In this document: positions 1 through 7,414 of the stretch, piece after piece
How the letters are laid out: the number at the start of each line of letters is the position of its first letter
How positions within the stretch are numbered: the stretch's first letter is position 1
Assembly: GCA_038211295.1 (NCBI GenBank)
Contig: JBBQVS010000106.1
Span: 1 to 12,282, forward strand
DNA length: 12,282 bases
Direction: 5' to 3'
Source: JBBQVS01 sp038211295
GTDB taxonomy: Bacteria; Chloroflexota; Ktedonobacteria; Ktedonobacterales; Ktedonobacteraceae
Made by a program: the position numbers and the translations under genes
The notes under the pieces: model-generated
What the model was told of the DNA's origin: nothing
The model's database searches: none
What the model saw: the letters and a program-made list of their open reading frames with translations, nothing else

Positions 1-1
1 G

Positions 2-388
2 CTGAAATGCGATGTCGCGAGCTTCCCACAGGGTACACACACAGAGATTGGCGTGCGCGGCATGAAGCTTTCGGGCGGACAGGTACAACGCACAGCCGCC
101 GCGCGTATGTTTGTGCGGGACGCCGAACTCTACGTTTTTGACGATCTTTCGAGCGCACTCGATGGCGAGACTGAGCAACTTCTCTGGCAACGACTCTTTG
201 AGCGAAAAGATGCAACGTATCTCGTTGTTTCTCACAGACAAGCGGTACTGCGCCATGCGGACACAATTTTTGTGCTAAAAGAGGGGAGAATCGAGGCACA
301 GGGTACGCTTGACCAGTTGTTGTGCGAGTGCGAGGAGATGCAACATCTCTGGCATGGACAAGAGGAGTCTATTATTGCTACCACCTGA
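2..388 (+). CDS. ABC transporter ATP-binding domain, C-terminal part (5' end outside window)
   Basis: This is the last ~128 residues of an ABC ATPase; the frame is already open at base 2, so the GTG at 53 is not the start. Visible motifs, in order: the ABC signature LSGGQ (bases 68-82), a Walker B strand ELYVFDD (about 122-145) followed by the D-loop SALD, and the H-loop histidine in VVSHR. The Walker A lysine and any membrane domain must lie upstream. In Walker B the position after the catalytic-site Asp is Asp, where Glu is usual (FDD rather than FDE), so ATP hydrolysis may be weakened or the visible DD may be a tolerated variant. The C-terminal layout (HADTIFVLKEGRIEAQGT) is typical of exporter-type or multidrug/lipid ABC half-transporters. 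The substrate cannot be told. The gene ends 83 bp before ribF and its last codons contain the candidate ribF promoter. Confidence 0.9.
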   Translation: MKCDVASFPQGTHTEIGVRGMKLSGGQVQRTAAARMFVRDAELYVFDDLSSALDGETEQLLWQRLFERKDATYLVVSHRQAVLRHADTIFVLKEGRIEAQGTLDQLLCECEEMQHLWHGQEESIIATT

Positions 389-403
389 CACCTGTGGTAA
401 GAT
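375..403 (+). promoter_or_regulatory. Candidate promoter for ribF-fha-SEDS operon
   Basis: TTGCTA (375-380) and TAAGAT (398-403) are separated by 17 bp, and a TG at 395-396 gives an extended -10. The predicted start of transcription is near 410, about 60 nt before the ribF ATG. The -35 lies inside the last codons of the ABC gene. Both boxes are imperfect, so this is a pattern-based guess. Confidence 0.4.
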
Positions 404-471
404 GATGCAAAAGAACAGAAGAACGGGCAATGTGCACCAGCACATAATCAGAAGGAACGGCCCACGCACGT

Positions 472-1434
472 ATGGAATTTACAACAACCCTAACAGCAGA
501 ACAGCAACGCCATCCCATTGCAATCACCATCGGCAACTTCGATGGCATTCACAGGGGCCATCAGCACCTCATGCATGAATTACGAGCAATGGCAGATACA
601 CTGGGAGCACTACCTGTACTTGTCACATTTGAGCCACATACGCTGATGGTCGTGCGACCAGACATCGATGTACAGGTGATTACGACAACGCAAGAGAAGC
701 TTTCCCTTGCGAAAACGTATGGACATATCGCTGAAAGTGTTGTGCTTCATTTTACACCGGCAGTAGTCGCGATGAGCGCAACCGAATTTATGGATAGTCT
801 ATGCTCACGTCTCAACGTTAAAGGGCTTGTTGTTGGCGCAAATTTCAGTCTGGGACGTAACCGCATGGGCGATACAATGTTCCTTGAACAGTACGGGCGC
901 GAACACAACATCCAGATTCGTGCATTGCCCCTTGAAGAGGACGCACAGGTACGCATCAGTAGCACAAGAGTACGTGCGCTGGTACGTGAGGGCAAGATAG
1001 AGGAGGCAAACGCCCTGCTGGGCCATCCAGCCATCATCAGTGGCATTGTGCAACATGGCGACGAGCGTGGACGTTTACTTGGCTTTCCTACCGCGAACCT
1101 CCTGCCAGAACCACACCGCTTGGTGCCTGCCGATGGCGTATACGCCGTCCGCATCTGTGTGGAGGACGCCGCGAGTACTGTGCAGAGTGACTTACACACG
1201 GCTTCCACCGTCTACAATGGTGTAGCCAATATTGGAGTTCGTCCAACGTTTAACGGAACAGAACGTAGAATAGAGGTACACTTATTCGATGCCGACCTGA
1301 ATCTCTACGGGCAACGTCTCGTGGTGGACTTTATCGCACGCTTGCGCGGTGAGCAGCGTTTCTCAGGCATCGAAGCGTTGAAAGCTCAAATATCTGCTGA
1401 CGCACTGCAAGCGCGTCAGCGACTACAAAATTAG
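472..1434 (+). CDS. ribF: Bifunctional riboflavin kinase / FAD synthetase (RibF)
   Basis: RibF phosphorylates riboflavin to FMN and then adenylates FMN to FAD, in the cytoplasm. At 320 aa it has the usual length. The N-terminal FAD synthetase domain (about 15-180) carries the nucleotidyltransferase motif GNFDGIHRGH (21-30) and the ISSTRVR motif (162-168). The C-terminal flavokinase domain (about 185-318) carries GFPTANL (204-210), whose Thr/Asn bind ATP-Mg, then NIGVRPTF (253-260) and EVHLFD, with E268 as the expected catalytic base. The ATG at 472 is the only sensible start; the AAGGA at 452-456 is rather far upstream (about 15 nt). A downstream DUF3662/FHA gene starts 12 bp after the stop, so the two are probably co-transcribed. 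There is no FMN riboswitch-like sequence in the short 5' gap. Confidence 0.97.
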   Translation: MEFTTTLTAEQQRHPIAITIGNFDGIHRGHQHLMHELRAMADTLGALPVLVTFEPHTLMVVRPDIDVQVITTTQEKLSLAKTYGHIAESVVLHFTPAVVAMSATEFMDSLCSRLNVKGLVVGANFSLGRNRMGDTMFLEQYGREHNIQIRALPLEEDAQVRISSTRVRALVREGKIEEANALLGHPAIISGIVQHGDERGRLLGFPTANLLPEPHRLVPADGVYAVRICVEDAASTVQSDLHTASTVYNGVANIGVRPTFNGTERRIEVHLFDADLNLYGQRLVVDFIARLRGEQRFSGIEALKAQISADALQARQRLQN

Positions 1435-1446
1435 GAGGGTGAGCCA

Positions 1447-2388
1447 TTGAACGCTCGCCAAAACCCACTTACACGGCTTGAAGGCTTTATACAACGGATG
1501 GTTGAAGGCCCGTTCGCGTGGCTTTTCCCATCGCGGCTTGAACCCGTCGAGATCGAGCGGAAACTTGAACGCGCGATGGAAGACAACACGCGTCTGCAAG
1601 GCGAGGGGCGCCGTCTGGCTCCCAACGTCTATGACGTATACATGAGCATCAAAGATCATCAGCAGATAACACCAAGTCAGAATATGTACATTCAGGATTG
1701 GCAAAACAAGCTTGTAGAGTTTGCTCGTCACCATCGCTATACTCTACGAACCATTCCAGTATTGCGTCTACACGCTGATAGTTCGCTTCGGCCAGGCATC
1801 TTACGAATTGAGACCGAACTGGCAGACCGTCAAAGTGGTGACGGTGGAATGCATACTCAGGCTCTGAGTGCCGAGCAACTCGCGCAAATACGTGCACAGT
1901 TGCCAACAGGCCAGCAACTTCCAGGCATTGACGGCGGTGCGTCATCACCGCGTCACCCGGCGCAACAGGTTCAGCCACCACCCTATGTCGGCGGCACGAG
2001 CAACCCAAATAATCCGCCCTATGGTGGCACAAGTAGCCCTAATATGCCGCAGTTACCACCGTCAATACCCTCGGCTCCTCTAATAAATGTACCGCCAGCA
2101 CAACTTACTATTCGTCTGCCACAGGCAGGCCAGCAAACATATCGCATTGAAAAAGCTATTATCAATATTGGTCGTCAATTAAGCAATGACATTATTGTTG
2201 AAGATAAACGGGTTTCACGCTATCATGCACAAATAAAATATCAACCTGATGGTATGTTCGCGATCTTTGACCTGGGCAGCACCAATGGCATCACAATTAA
2301 CGGAACGCCTGGAATGCGACAACACACCCTCCGCAATGGAGACCGCTTTACCATTGGAAGCTATGATTTCTACTTTGAGCGAAGGTGA
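1447..2388 (+). CDS. FhaA-like protein: DUF3662 domain, proline-rich linker, C-terminal FHA domain
   Basis: A 313-aa cytoplasmic protein. Residues ~9-125 match the FhaA N-terminal (DUF3662) domain, starting with LEGFIQRMVEGPFAWLFPSR. A Pro/Gly/Asn-rich linker follows (about 126-215) with two copies of PPYxGGTSxPN. The FHA domain (about 220-313) shows the phosphothreonine-binding residues: GR at 242-243, S257-R-x-H260, and the STNG turn at 278-281. Mycobacterial FhaA binds phosphorylated partners such as MurJ/MviN and acts in cell-wall synthesis; that role is an inference here. Start is TTG at 1447, chosen because AGGAGGG (1433-1439, overlapping the ribF stop) sits 7-8 nt upstream and no ATG is near. 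The next FHA gene begins 6 bp after the stop. Confidence 0.9.
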   Translation: MNARQNPLTRLEGFIQRMVEGPFAWLFPSRLEPVEIERKLERAMEDNTRLQGEGRRLAPNVYDVYMSIKDHQQITPSQNMYIQDWQNKLVEFARHHRYTLRTIPVLRLHADSSLRPGILRIETELADRQSGDGGMHTQALSAEQLAQIRAQLPTGQQLPGIDGGASSPRHPAQQVQPPPYVGGTSNPNNPPYGGTSSPNMPQLPPSIPSAPLINVPPAQLTIRLPQAGQQTYRIEKAIINIGRQLSNDIIVEDKRVSRYHAQIKYQPDGMFAIFDLGSTNGITINGTPGMRQHTLRNGDRFTIGSYDFYFERR

Positions 2389-2394
2389 GCATCA

Positions 2395-2841
2395 ATGCCA
2401 TTAGACTCTTTCTTACTCATATTACGACTCTTACTCATTGTCCTGCTGTACCTCTTCTTGATGCAGGTTGTTATCGCGATTACACGCGACCTGCGTAAAA
2501 CTGCACTCACCAGTGCCGATGGAGCAGGGCAGGCCGCACCAGTGCTTGGCCATCTCGTCGTCGTCGATAGCGGGCCAAGCAGCATCACGCCGGGGACACG
2601 TTTTGACCTTGAGACACAAACAACTATTGGGCGTGGCCCCACAAATACAATTCAACTACCCGATAACTTCATCTCGTCCGAGCATACACGCCTGTCGTTT
2701 CGCAACGGACAGTGGTCAGTACAGGATGCAGGGAGTGTCAATGGCACGTTTGTGAATAACCAGCCAGCGTATAATGCGCTACCAGCAAAAGCGGGTGACA
2801 TTGTGCGCGTTGGCTATATTCAGTTCAAGCTTACACAATAA
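2395..2841 (+). CDS. FhaB-like membrane-anchored FHA-domain protein
   Basis: A 148-aa protein with one N-terminal membrane helix (about 6-29, LLILRLLLIVLLYLFLMQVV) and a basic RDLRK just after it, placing the rest in the cytoplasm. The FHA domain (about 52-148) keeps its phosphothreonine-binding residues: GR at 79-80, S95-x-H97 preceded by S94, and SVNG at 114-117 in place of the usual STNG. This is the layout of actinobacterial FhaB (FipA), which recruits phosphoproteins to the cell-wall machinery. The start ATG at 2395 has GAAGGTGAG just upstream, overlapping the end of the fhaA-like gene. It lies 26 bp before the SEDS gene, so it is very probably co-expressed and may tether phospho-regulated partners near the polymerase. 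Confidence 0.88.
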   Translation: MPLDSFLLILRLLLIVLLYLFLMQVVIAITRDLRKTALTSADGAGQAAPVLGHLVVVDSGPSSITPGTRFDLETQTTIGRGPTNTIQLPDNFISSEHTRLSFRNGQWSVQDAGSVNGTFVNNQPAYNALPAKAGDIVRVGYIQFKLTQ

Positions 2842-2867
2842 CATCCTACTACAGAGAGGTTTCAATA

Positions 2868-4274
2868 ATGGCAAGTCAATCCCCTGGCGTCTCTCAACGC
2901 TACCGTTGGACAGAATTGGGACTTTTTATTGTTCCCTTCCTGATTCTTATCCTCGAAATGTCTCAATTGCTTCTCGCGAACAAAGACCAGACATCATCAC
3001 TCAGCACCCGAAACTTGCCAACAATTCAGGGCTTGATTCCCGCAGTCGGTCTCATCATCGCATTATTGGTCGCGAATATGGTAATGAGTATCTTCTTTCG
3101 CAAGGCCGATCAGGTGCTCCTCCCGCTTGTTGGACTGCTAAGCGGAATAGGGATACTCATGGCAACGAGGCTTGGGCCAGACCTCAGCCCCTTTCCAGAC
3201 CCCGCACTTGGCTCACGTCAACTTGTCTGGGTGCTGCTGGGCATCATCGTCTGCCTGGGAACGCTCTTTCTTTTGCGGAACATCAATGTGCTGGCACGCT
3301 ATAAGTACACGTCCGCCCTACTAGGCATCGTTCTGGTCTGTACAACTCTTGTCAATACGCTACGTGTCAAGAATCTTGATAGCCCTACTCATGACCAGTT
3401 GAACATCGGGCCGTTCGCCTTGCAACCGTCCGAACTACTCAAAATTTGTCTCGTGATCTTCTTTGCAGCCTATCTCAGCGAGAACCGTGACGTACTCGCC
3501 GAAGGGAGTTTGAAGTTCGGGCCATTCCGCCTGCCTCCGTTACGCCACCTCGGACCACTAGCTCTGATGCTAGGTATAGCACTACTGTTCTTTCTGTTTG
3601 TGCGTGAGCTTGGACTGGCATTGCTCATTTACGGGTTGTTCATGGCGATGCTTTACCTGGGTAGTGGAAAAATCTCGTATGTCGTAACGAGCTTGCTAAT
3701 CTTTGCAGCACTTGGTTTCATTGGCTATACCTTATTCAGTTACGTTCGCGCACGCTTCGCTGTCGTCGCTTTCAATATCGTCGATTGGCAGAACTGGACG
3801 GCACGAGATGATAGTTTCGCAAGTAACGCCGGACTTCAAATCGTACAAGGCTTAATAGCTCTCTCTAGCGGAGGCATTCTTGGTGCGGGACTTGGACTGG
3901 GGCATCCCGCGGGCAAGCATTTTGTGCCAGTCATACAATCCGATATGATCTTTACGGCACTTGGCGAAGAGCTTGGTCTAGCTGTCCTCTTCGCGATCAT
4001 TGCTGTTTACCTGCTCATTATCTATCGCGGTTTTCGTATCGCAATCGAGGCAACCAATATATTTAATCAACTACTCGCTGCTGGCCTCACCTCAATCTTC
4101 GCCATACAGGCGTTTATCATCATCGCCGGCAACATGAAATTCTTGCCTTTGACGGGTATTCCGCTTCCGTTCTTGAGTTATGGCGGTAGTTCGATCATCG
4201 CCAACTACATTATCGTGGGTATACTGCTACGCATCTCGTACAATACTGCCGTTGAGAGAGATGGTACAGCATAG
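2868..4274 (+). CDS. SEDS-family peptidoglycan glycosyltransferase (FtsW/RodA/SpoVE)
   Basis: A 468-aa polytopic membrane protein with about ten hydrophobic helices, polymerising lipid II glycan strands together with a class B PBP. Family marks include QPSELLK (186-192), VRELGLALL (245-253), QSDMIF (357-362), GEELGL (366-371) and PLTGIPLPFLSYGGSS (427-442). D306 in NIVDWQNW aligns by eye with the catalytic aspartate of RodA/FtsW (the FLDP...GYHxxQS region). ATG 2868 has GAGAGG 8 nt upstream. The neighbours fhaA- and fhaB-like genes match the actinobacterial rodA locus, so RodA is the likelier assignment than FtsW, but the sequence alone does not separate them. No PBP gene lies next to it in this window. 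Confidence 0.93.
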   Translation: MASQSPGVSQRYRWTELGLFIVPFLILILEMSQLLLANKDQTSSLSTRNLPTIQGLIPAVGLIIALLVANMVMSIFFRKADQVLLPLVGLLSGIGILMATRLGPDLSPFPDPALGSRQLVWVLLGIIVCLGTLFLLRNINVLARYKYTSALLGIVLVCTTLVNTLRVKNLDSPTHDQLNIGPFALQPSELLKICLVIFFAAYLSENRDVLAEGSLKFGPFRLPPLRHLGPLALMLGIALLFFLFVRELGLALLIYGLFMAMLYLGSGKISYVVTSLLIFAALGFIGYTLFSYVRARFAVVAFNIVDWQNWTARDDSFASNAGLQIVQGLIALSSGGILGAGLGLGHPAGKHFVPVIQSDMIFTALGEELGLAVLFAIIAVYLLIIYRGFRIAIEATNIFNQLLAAGLTSIFAIQAFIIIAGNMKFLPLTGIPLPFLSYGGSSIIANYIIVGILLRISYNTAVERDGTA

Positions 4275-4310
4275 TACTCCCTGTAATTACCTTCTTGTCT
4301 CTGTACCTGA

Positions 4311-4350
4311 CACACGGTGTACTGCCCCGACAACGCAAGTACACTGTGTG
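4311..4350 (+). repeat. 13-bp inverted repeat (strong hairpin) between SEDS gene and hypothetical gene
   Basis: CACACGGTGTACT (4311-4323) pairs with AGTACACTGTGTG (4338-4350) over all 13 positions, one of them a G-U pair in plus-strand RNA, around a 14-nt loop. No T-run follows (the next bases are A-rich), so it does not look like an intrinsic terminator. Each arm is itself a small palindrome: ACAC-G-GTGT (4312-4320) and ACAC-T-GTGT (4341-4349), centred 29 bp apart. A weak promoter-like pair, TTGTCT (4295-4300) and TGTACT (4318-4323) with a 17-bp spacer, overlaps the left arm. It could be an operator, an RNA processing or stability hairpin, or an attenuator. Confidence 0.55.
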
Positions 4351-4388
4351 CACGAGAAAAAATAGCGCATTGAGAAGTGGGGAGACAC

Positions 4389-5030
4389 ATGAGTCAGTAT
4401 CGCCAATGGTTGCACCACCGACAGGTTGATCTGCAACTACACACCCTGCAAAAGCATCTTGTGACCGAATTGGAGCACGTTCAACAGCAGAGCCTTGACA
4501 CGCCTCCACTCTCTGCTACAAATAGTGTTATACAAGCACTCACACGCTACACAACAGCATCCACTTCTCAAGAGCCTCCCGCAACACTCCCGCACACAAA
4601 TGGGCAGACACCACCTACACAAACCATACACGCCTCTGAAACAATTTCACAGGCTCTGTTTGACCACAGTCGTCTACCAGACCTTGAAACGCTTCTCATC
4701 GCGGACAGCGTGTTGCCCGTGTTAGCCAATCAAGTGATGCATACAACAACGCCGACACCTTCGCAGGCAGAGCGTACCCTGCTTCCAGAGAGTGAAGAGG
4801 CAATGCTTTACGCCAGCCAAACGGAACCGCAGGTCGTGCTTCCCTGGTGGCTCCATAGTGCCGCGCTCTCGGATACACAGGGCAGCACATCCAGCATGTC
4901 TGACGCGCAAAACATGCGTACCAACAAGCTTGTACAGCGCTGGCTAGAACGTTGGGGGCGGCAGGAGAATCAGGCTCCGCCATCTGAAAAGGTCAATCGG
5001 CAACCCTCAGTAGAGGATACAAATATATGA
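4389..5030 (+). CDS. Hypothetical protein, Gln/Thr/Pro-rich, downstream of SEDS gene
   Basis: Not recognised. A 213-aa soluble protein with no signal peptide or membrane helix. Residues 1-35 form a probable charged helix (YRQWLHHRQVDLQLHTLQ), 36-80 are Thr/Pro/Gln-rich and likely disordered, 84-116 may be a second helical stretch, and 180-192 (LVQRWLERWGRQ) is an amphipathic helix with two Trp and three Arg that could touch membrane or a partner. ATG 4389 was chosen over a GTG at 4377 because GGGGAG (4379-4384) lies just upstream. Its stop overlaps the next start by 4 bp (ATGA), so the two proteins are probably translationally coupled. Position after the SEDS gene hints at a cell-envelope role, but the 114-bp gap with a hairpin may separate the transcription units. 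Confidence 0.75.
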   Translation: MSQYRQWLHHRQVDLQLHTLQKHLVTELEHVQQQSLDTPPLSATNSVIQALTRYTTASTSQEPPATLPHTNGQTPPTQTIHASETISQALFDHSRLPDLETLLIADSVLPVLANQVMHTTTPTPSQAERTLLPESEEAMLYASQTEPQVVLPWWLHSAALSDTQGSTSSMSDAQNMRTNKLVQRWLERWGRQENQAPPSEKVNRQPSVEDTNI

Positions 5031-5821
5031 GTACAGCAGATGACAAAAACAACTATTTCGCGCTCTCAGTTGGCGAGAAACAACAACTTTTCTCACAACT
5101 TGAACCACAACATGTAGAAGCGTTTTACCAGCACTATCAATACTGGCAACGCCAACGACGTATCGTTACCCTACAGGAACAGCTAGCCGTTGTTGAGCAG
5201 CACATTCTCGATAATAGCGTCCTTTTGCAACGGACACAACCTTCGCCAATCGCACTGGCGACACTTACCCGTCTACAATCGTGTGGAGTGGAAGACATCG
5301 ACCTGCTTGATACAATGCTGGAACGCGGCGATACATGGCTCGATCATACACTGCAACAACTTGAACAATGCGAACGCCTCGACTTCATTCACGACAACTA
5401 CACTCAATGGTGCCGCAATGCGCTGGAAGGGGCCTACAACTGGCTCGACTCTATGAGCGACGCGGAAGTATTACAGGAAAAGCATCTACAACAGTCCACA
5501 TCAACCGAGTCAGTCCCGACTTCGCTCGCCGACACAACCGAAGTGTTGCTGCTCCAGAAACTTATGAGCGAAGAGAACGCGGCACAGGAACAGCAACAAG
5601 AGTTGAGTGTGTTATCTGTTGCCATCGAGCCAATTGTCGCAGACGAGACACAACAATCTGTAGACGCACCGGGGCAGCAGACGCTTCCTCTGCCCGCGCT
5701 TCTCAGCTACGCGATGCCCACAGAAATCCTAGAGCCAGAAAATAGACCTGCGATAGCACGACAAAGATCGCCACGCATCGGACTCGTGTCACGTCTCATG
5801 GCGAAAGTCTGGCAAACTTGA
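5027..5821 (+). CDS. Hypothetical helical protein with basic C-terminal amphipathic tail
   Basis: Not recognised. A 264-aa acidic protein without membrane segments. Residues 1-155 look almost wholly helical: FYQHYQYWQRQRRIVTLQEQL (34-54) is coiled-coil-like, and a Cys/Trp-containing stretch (86-145) has regular hydrophobic spacing. Residues 156-245 are Ser/Thr/Gln/Glu-rich and probably flexible. The last ~20 residues turn basic (IARQRSPR, 243-250) and end in LVSRLMAKVW, a plausible membrane-touching or docking helix. Its ATG sits in the ATGA overlap with the upstream gene. The general plan (N-terminal Y..W..R helix, disordered middle, C-terminal LVxR...W helix) resembles the upstream protein. 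It ends 9 bp from the convergent lapA-like gene. Confidence 0.75.
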   Translation: MSTADDKNNYFALSVGEKQQLFSQLEPQHVEAFYQHYQYWQRQRRIVTLQEQLAVVEQHILDNSVLLQRTQPSPIALATLTRLQSCGVEDIDLLDTMLERGDTWLDHTLQQLEQCERLDFIHDNYTQWCRNALEGAYNWLDSMSDAEVLQEKHLQQSTSTESVPTSLADTTEVLLLQKLMSEENAAQEQQQELSVLSVAIEPIVADETQQSVDAPGQQTLPLPALLSYAMPTEILEPENRPAIARQRSPRIGLVSRLMAKVWQT

Positions 5822-5830
5822 CAACAACTT

Positions 5831-6184
5831 TTACCTGCCATATGGTGGCGTCCCCATGTTTGGCATAGGAATAATGGGTATGTTCGTCTGCACAACAGGT
5901 TGTGGCGTAGTCGGAACTGTTGCGGCAAGTTGCTGCTCAAGCTCACTCACACGCTTACGCAGGCGTTTCCGCTCGCGTCCGTCGCGTAACGCGGAAAACG
6001 CAGACACGATGTAGAGCAAGAACGCGCCCAGAATAAACGCTCCCAGTACAACCAACCCTAATGGCAGGCTTGGCGTTTGCCATGTGAATAGCACAAACTG
6101 TACTGGCGTGGCGATATTCTCAATTGTCAGCACAACTAACGCGCTCCCGATGAGCGCGAAAAGGATAAGAGCAACATAAAACAT
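5831..6184 (-). CDS. LapA-domain (DUF1049-like) small membrane protein
   Basis: A 117-aa protein with two membrane helices: 1-22 (FYVALILFALIGSALVVLTI) and about 40-65 (LPLGLVVLGAFILGAFLLYIV). After them come a basic segment and a short coiled coil (ERKRLRKRVSELEQQLAA, about 71-88), then a Pro/Thr-rich tail. The E/N-A-T-PVxFxLFTW...PLGLVVLGAFxLG pattern is that of the lipopolysaccharide-assembly-protein-A domain, which is also widespread in bacteria without LPS, where its role is unknown. GAGAAG lies about 7 nt before the ATG at 6184. It follows corA on the same strand after an 89-bp gap and may be read through from it or have its own promoter. Confidence 0.82.
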   Translation of the reverse strand: MFYVALILFALIGSALVVLTIENIATPVQFVLFTWQTPSLPLGLVVLGAFILGAFLLYIVSAFSALRDGRERKRLRKRVSELEQQLAATVPTTPQPVVQTNIPIIPMPNMGTPPYGR

Positions 6185-6273
6185 ACAATACTTCTCACTT
6201 TATAAATACTACCTGTACTATTACCTGTGCTACACAGTATACCGCACGAGGAGATACAACGTATACCCACGCA

Positions 6274-7257
6274 TCAAATCCACTTGCGATACCTGAAATA
6301 GAGCAGTTGGCACAGAGTAATCAGCAGCATAACGCTTATCACAATCCAGAAGTTAGCTCCGTTGTCATGCTCAACCTGTGGTGAATGTCCAAAGTTTTGA
6401 CCGAACACGCCAGTAACAAAGGTGATTGGCAGAAAGATTGTGGAGATAATCGCAAGCTGCTTCATTACCTCGTTCAGGCGATTTGAGACCGTCGTCAGAT
6501 ACACGTCCAATAGACCGCTCATCAGGTCGCGATAAGAGTCCAACACCTCGAAGGTTCGTACAAGATGGTCGTGTATGTCAGCGAAATATGGCTCGGCCTC
6601 GGCTGGAATAAAATCACCTGTGCGATTGATGAGCGCATTCATGACTTCAATCTGTGGACTAATGACCCGTCGCATCTGTGCCAGCGAACGCTTCAAGCGG
6701 AATAATCGCCCCTGTACTTGTTTGGACGCATCCTGTATGGTCTCGTTTTCCAGCTCATCGACAACATCGTCAAGCACTTCCAGAATAGGAAAATAGCTAT
6801 CTACTAGTGTGTCAAGTACAGCATGTAACAGGCGTGGCGTACCACGACTCATAATGTTCTCTGTTGAACTATCTTTTATCGCCGTCTGGATCAGCTCATC
6901 AAGCCACGGCAGGGGTTCTTTATGAACCGAAACAATAAAGTTTTTACCAAAAGCGATATCAAGCTTTGGGGTGTCCGCTTCATCGGTTTTGGGGTCGAAC
7001 GTGAGTCCATGCACCACAAGGTAGAAATAATTATGCTGCTCGACCAGTCGCGCCCGCTCCTTCTCTTCCGCGATTGTATCCAATGTCAATTGCGAAAGCT
7101 GAAAGTCATGGCGCAACATCTCGCTCGTGTTTTCTATATCCTCACCTTGTACATCCAGCCACACATGAGCCGTATGGTCTTGCAGTGCTTGATGCAACGC
7201 ATTCGATGACCAATCACAGGTAACTTTACCATTTTGCCAGAGCAACAGCTGTCGCAT
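6274..7257 (-). CDS. corA: CorA-family magnesium/divalent cation channel with GQN variant motif
   Basis: A 327-aa CorA-type channel subunit; these form pentamers that pass Mg2+ or other divalent cations across the inner membrane. The N-terminal two thirds are the cytoplasmic domain, with the long stalk helix around MRRVISPQIEVMNALI. Two C-terminal helices follow: about 266-285 (QLAIISTIFLPITFVTGVFG) and 303-320 (FWIVISVMLLITLCQLLYF). The signature at the pore mouth is GQN (286-288) instead of GMN; the acidic loop after it is QVEHDNGAN. Start ATG at 7257 was chosen because GGAGGGGAAGAGG lies directly upstream. An open frame continues to 7521, but that would run over the mutS promoter and start. 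It diverges from mutS. Confidence 0.92.
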   Translation of the reverse strand: MRQLLLWQNGKVTCDWSSNALHQALQDHTAHVWLDVQGEDIENTSEMLRHDFQLSQLTLDTIAEEKERARLVEQHNYFYLVVHGLTFDPKTDEADTPKLDIAFGKNFIVSVHKEPLPWLDELIQTAIKDSSTENIMSRGTPRLLHAVLDTLVDSYFPILEVLDDVVDELENETIQDASKQVQGRLFRLKRSLAQMRRVISPQIEVMNALINRTGDFIPAEAEPYFADIHDHLVRTFEVLDSYRDLMSGLLDVYLTTVSNRLNEVMKQLAIISTIFLPITFVTGVFGQNFGHSPQVEHDNGANFWIVISVMLLITLCQLLYFRYRKWI

Positions 7258-7357
7258 TGTCCTCTTCCCCTCCAGTATCAATTTAAAGCTCAACTTAAAC
7301 ACGTTTTTCACCAACGAGAAGATGCAAGCACTGAATAGAAACGCAGTAGCCAGAAAA

Positions 7358-7386
7358 TTGACGCCGTAAAAGAATAGCACTATACT
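7358..7386 (+). promoter_or_regulatory. Sigma70-type promoter of mutS
   Basis: TTGACG (7358-7363) and TATACT (7381-7386) are separated by exactly 17 bp, giving 5/6 matches in each box. Transcription would start near 7393, about 22 nt before the GTG start of mutS. A strong ribosome-binding site, AGGGAGGT (7400-7407), follows. Its position supports the 7257 start for corA, since a longer corA would cover it. Confidence 0.7.
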
Positions 7387-7414
7387 AGACGCATGTTCCA
7401 GGGAGGTCACAAAG

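Noticed and set aside
2774..3304. Plus-strand open frame (176 aa) across the fhaB-like/SEDS junction
   Set aside because: Overlaps two strongly supported genes in another frame, with Arg/Ser/His-rich composition typical of a shadow.
6225..6237. Palindrome CTGTG-CTA-CACAG with TATACT beside it upstream of the lapA-like gene
   Set aside because: No -35 at a suitable distance; arms of 5 bp are expected by chance, so not called as promoter or operator.
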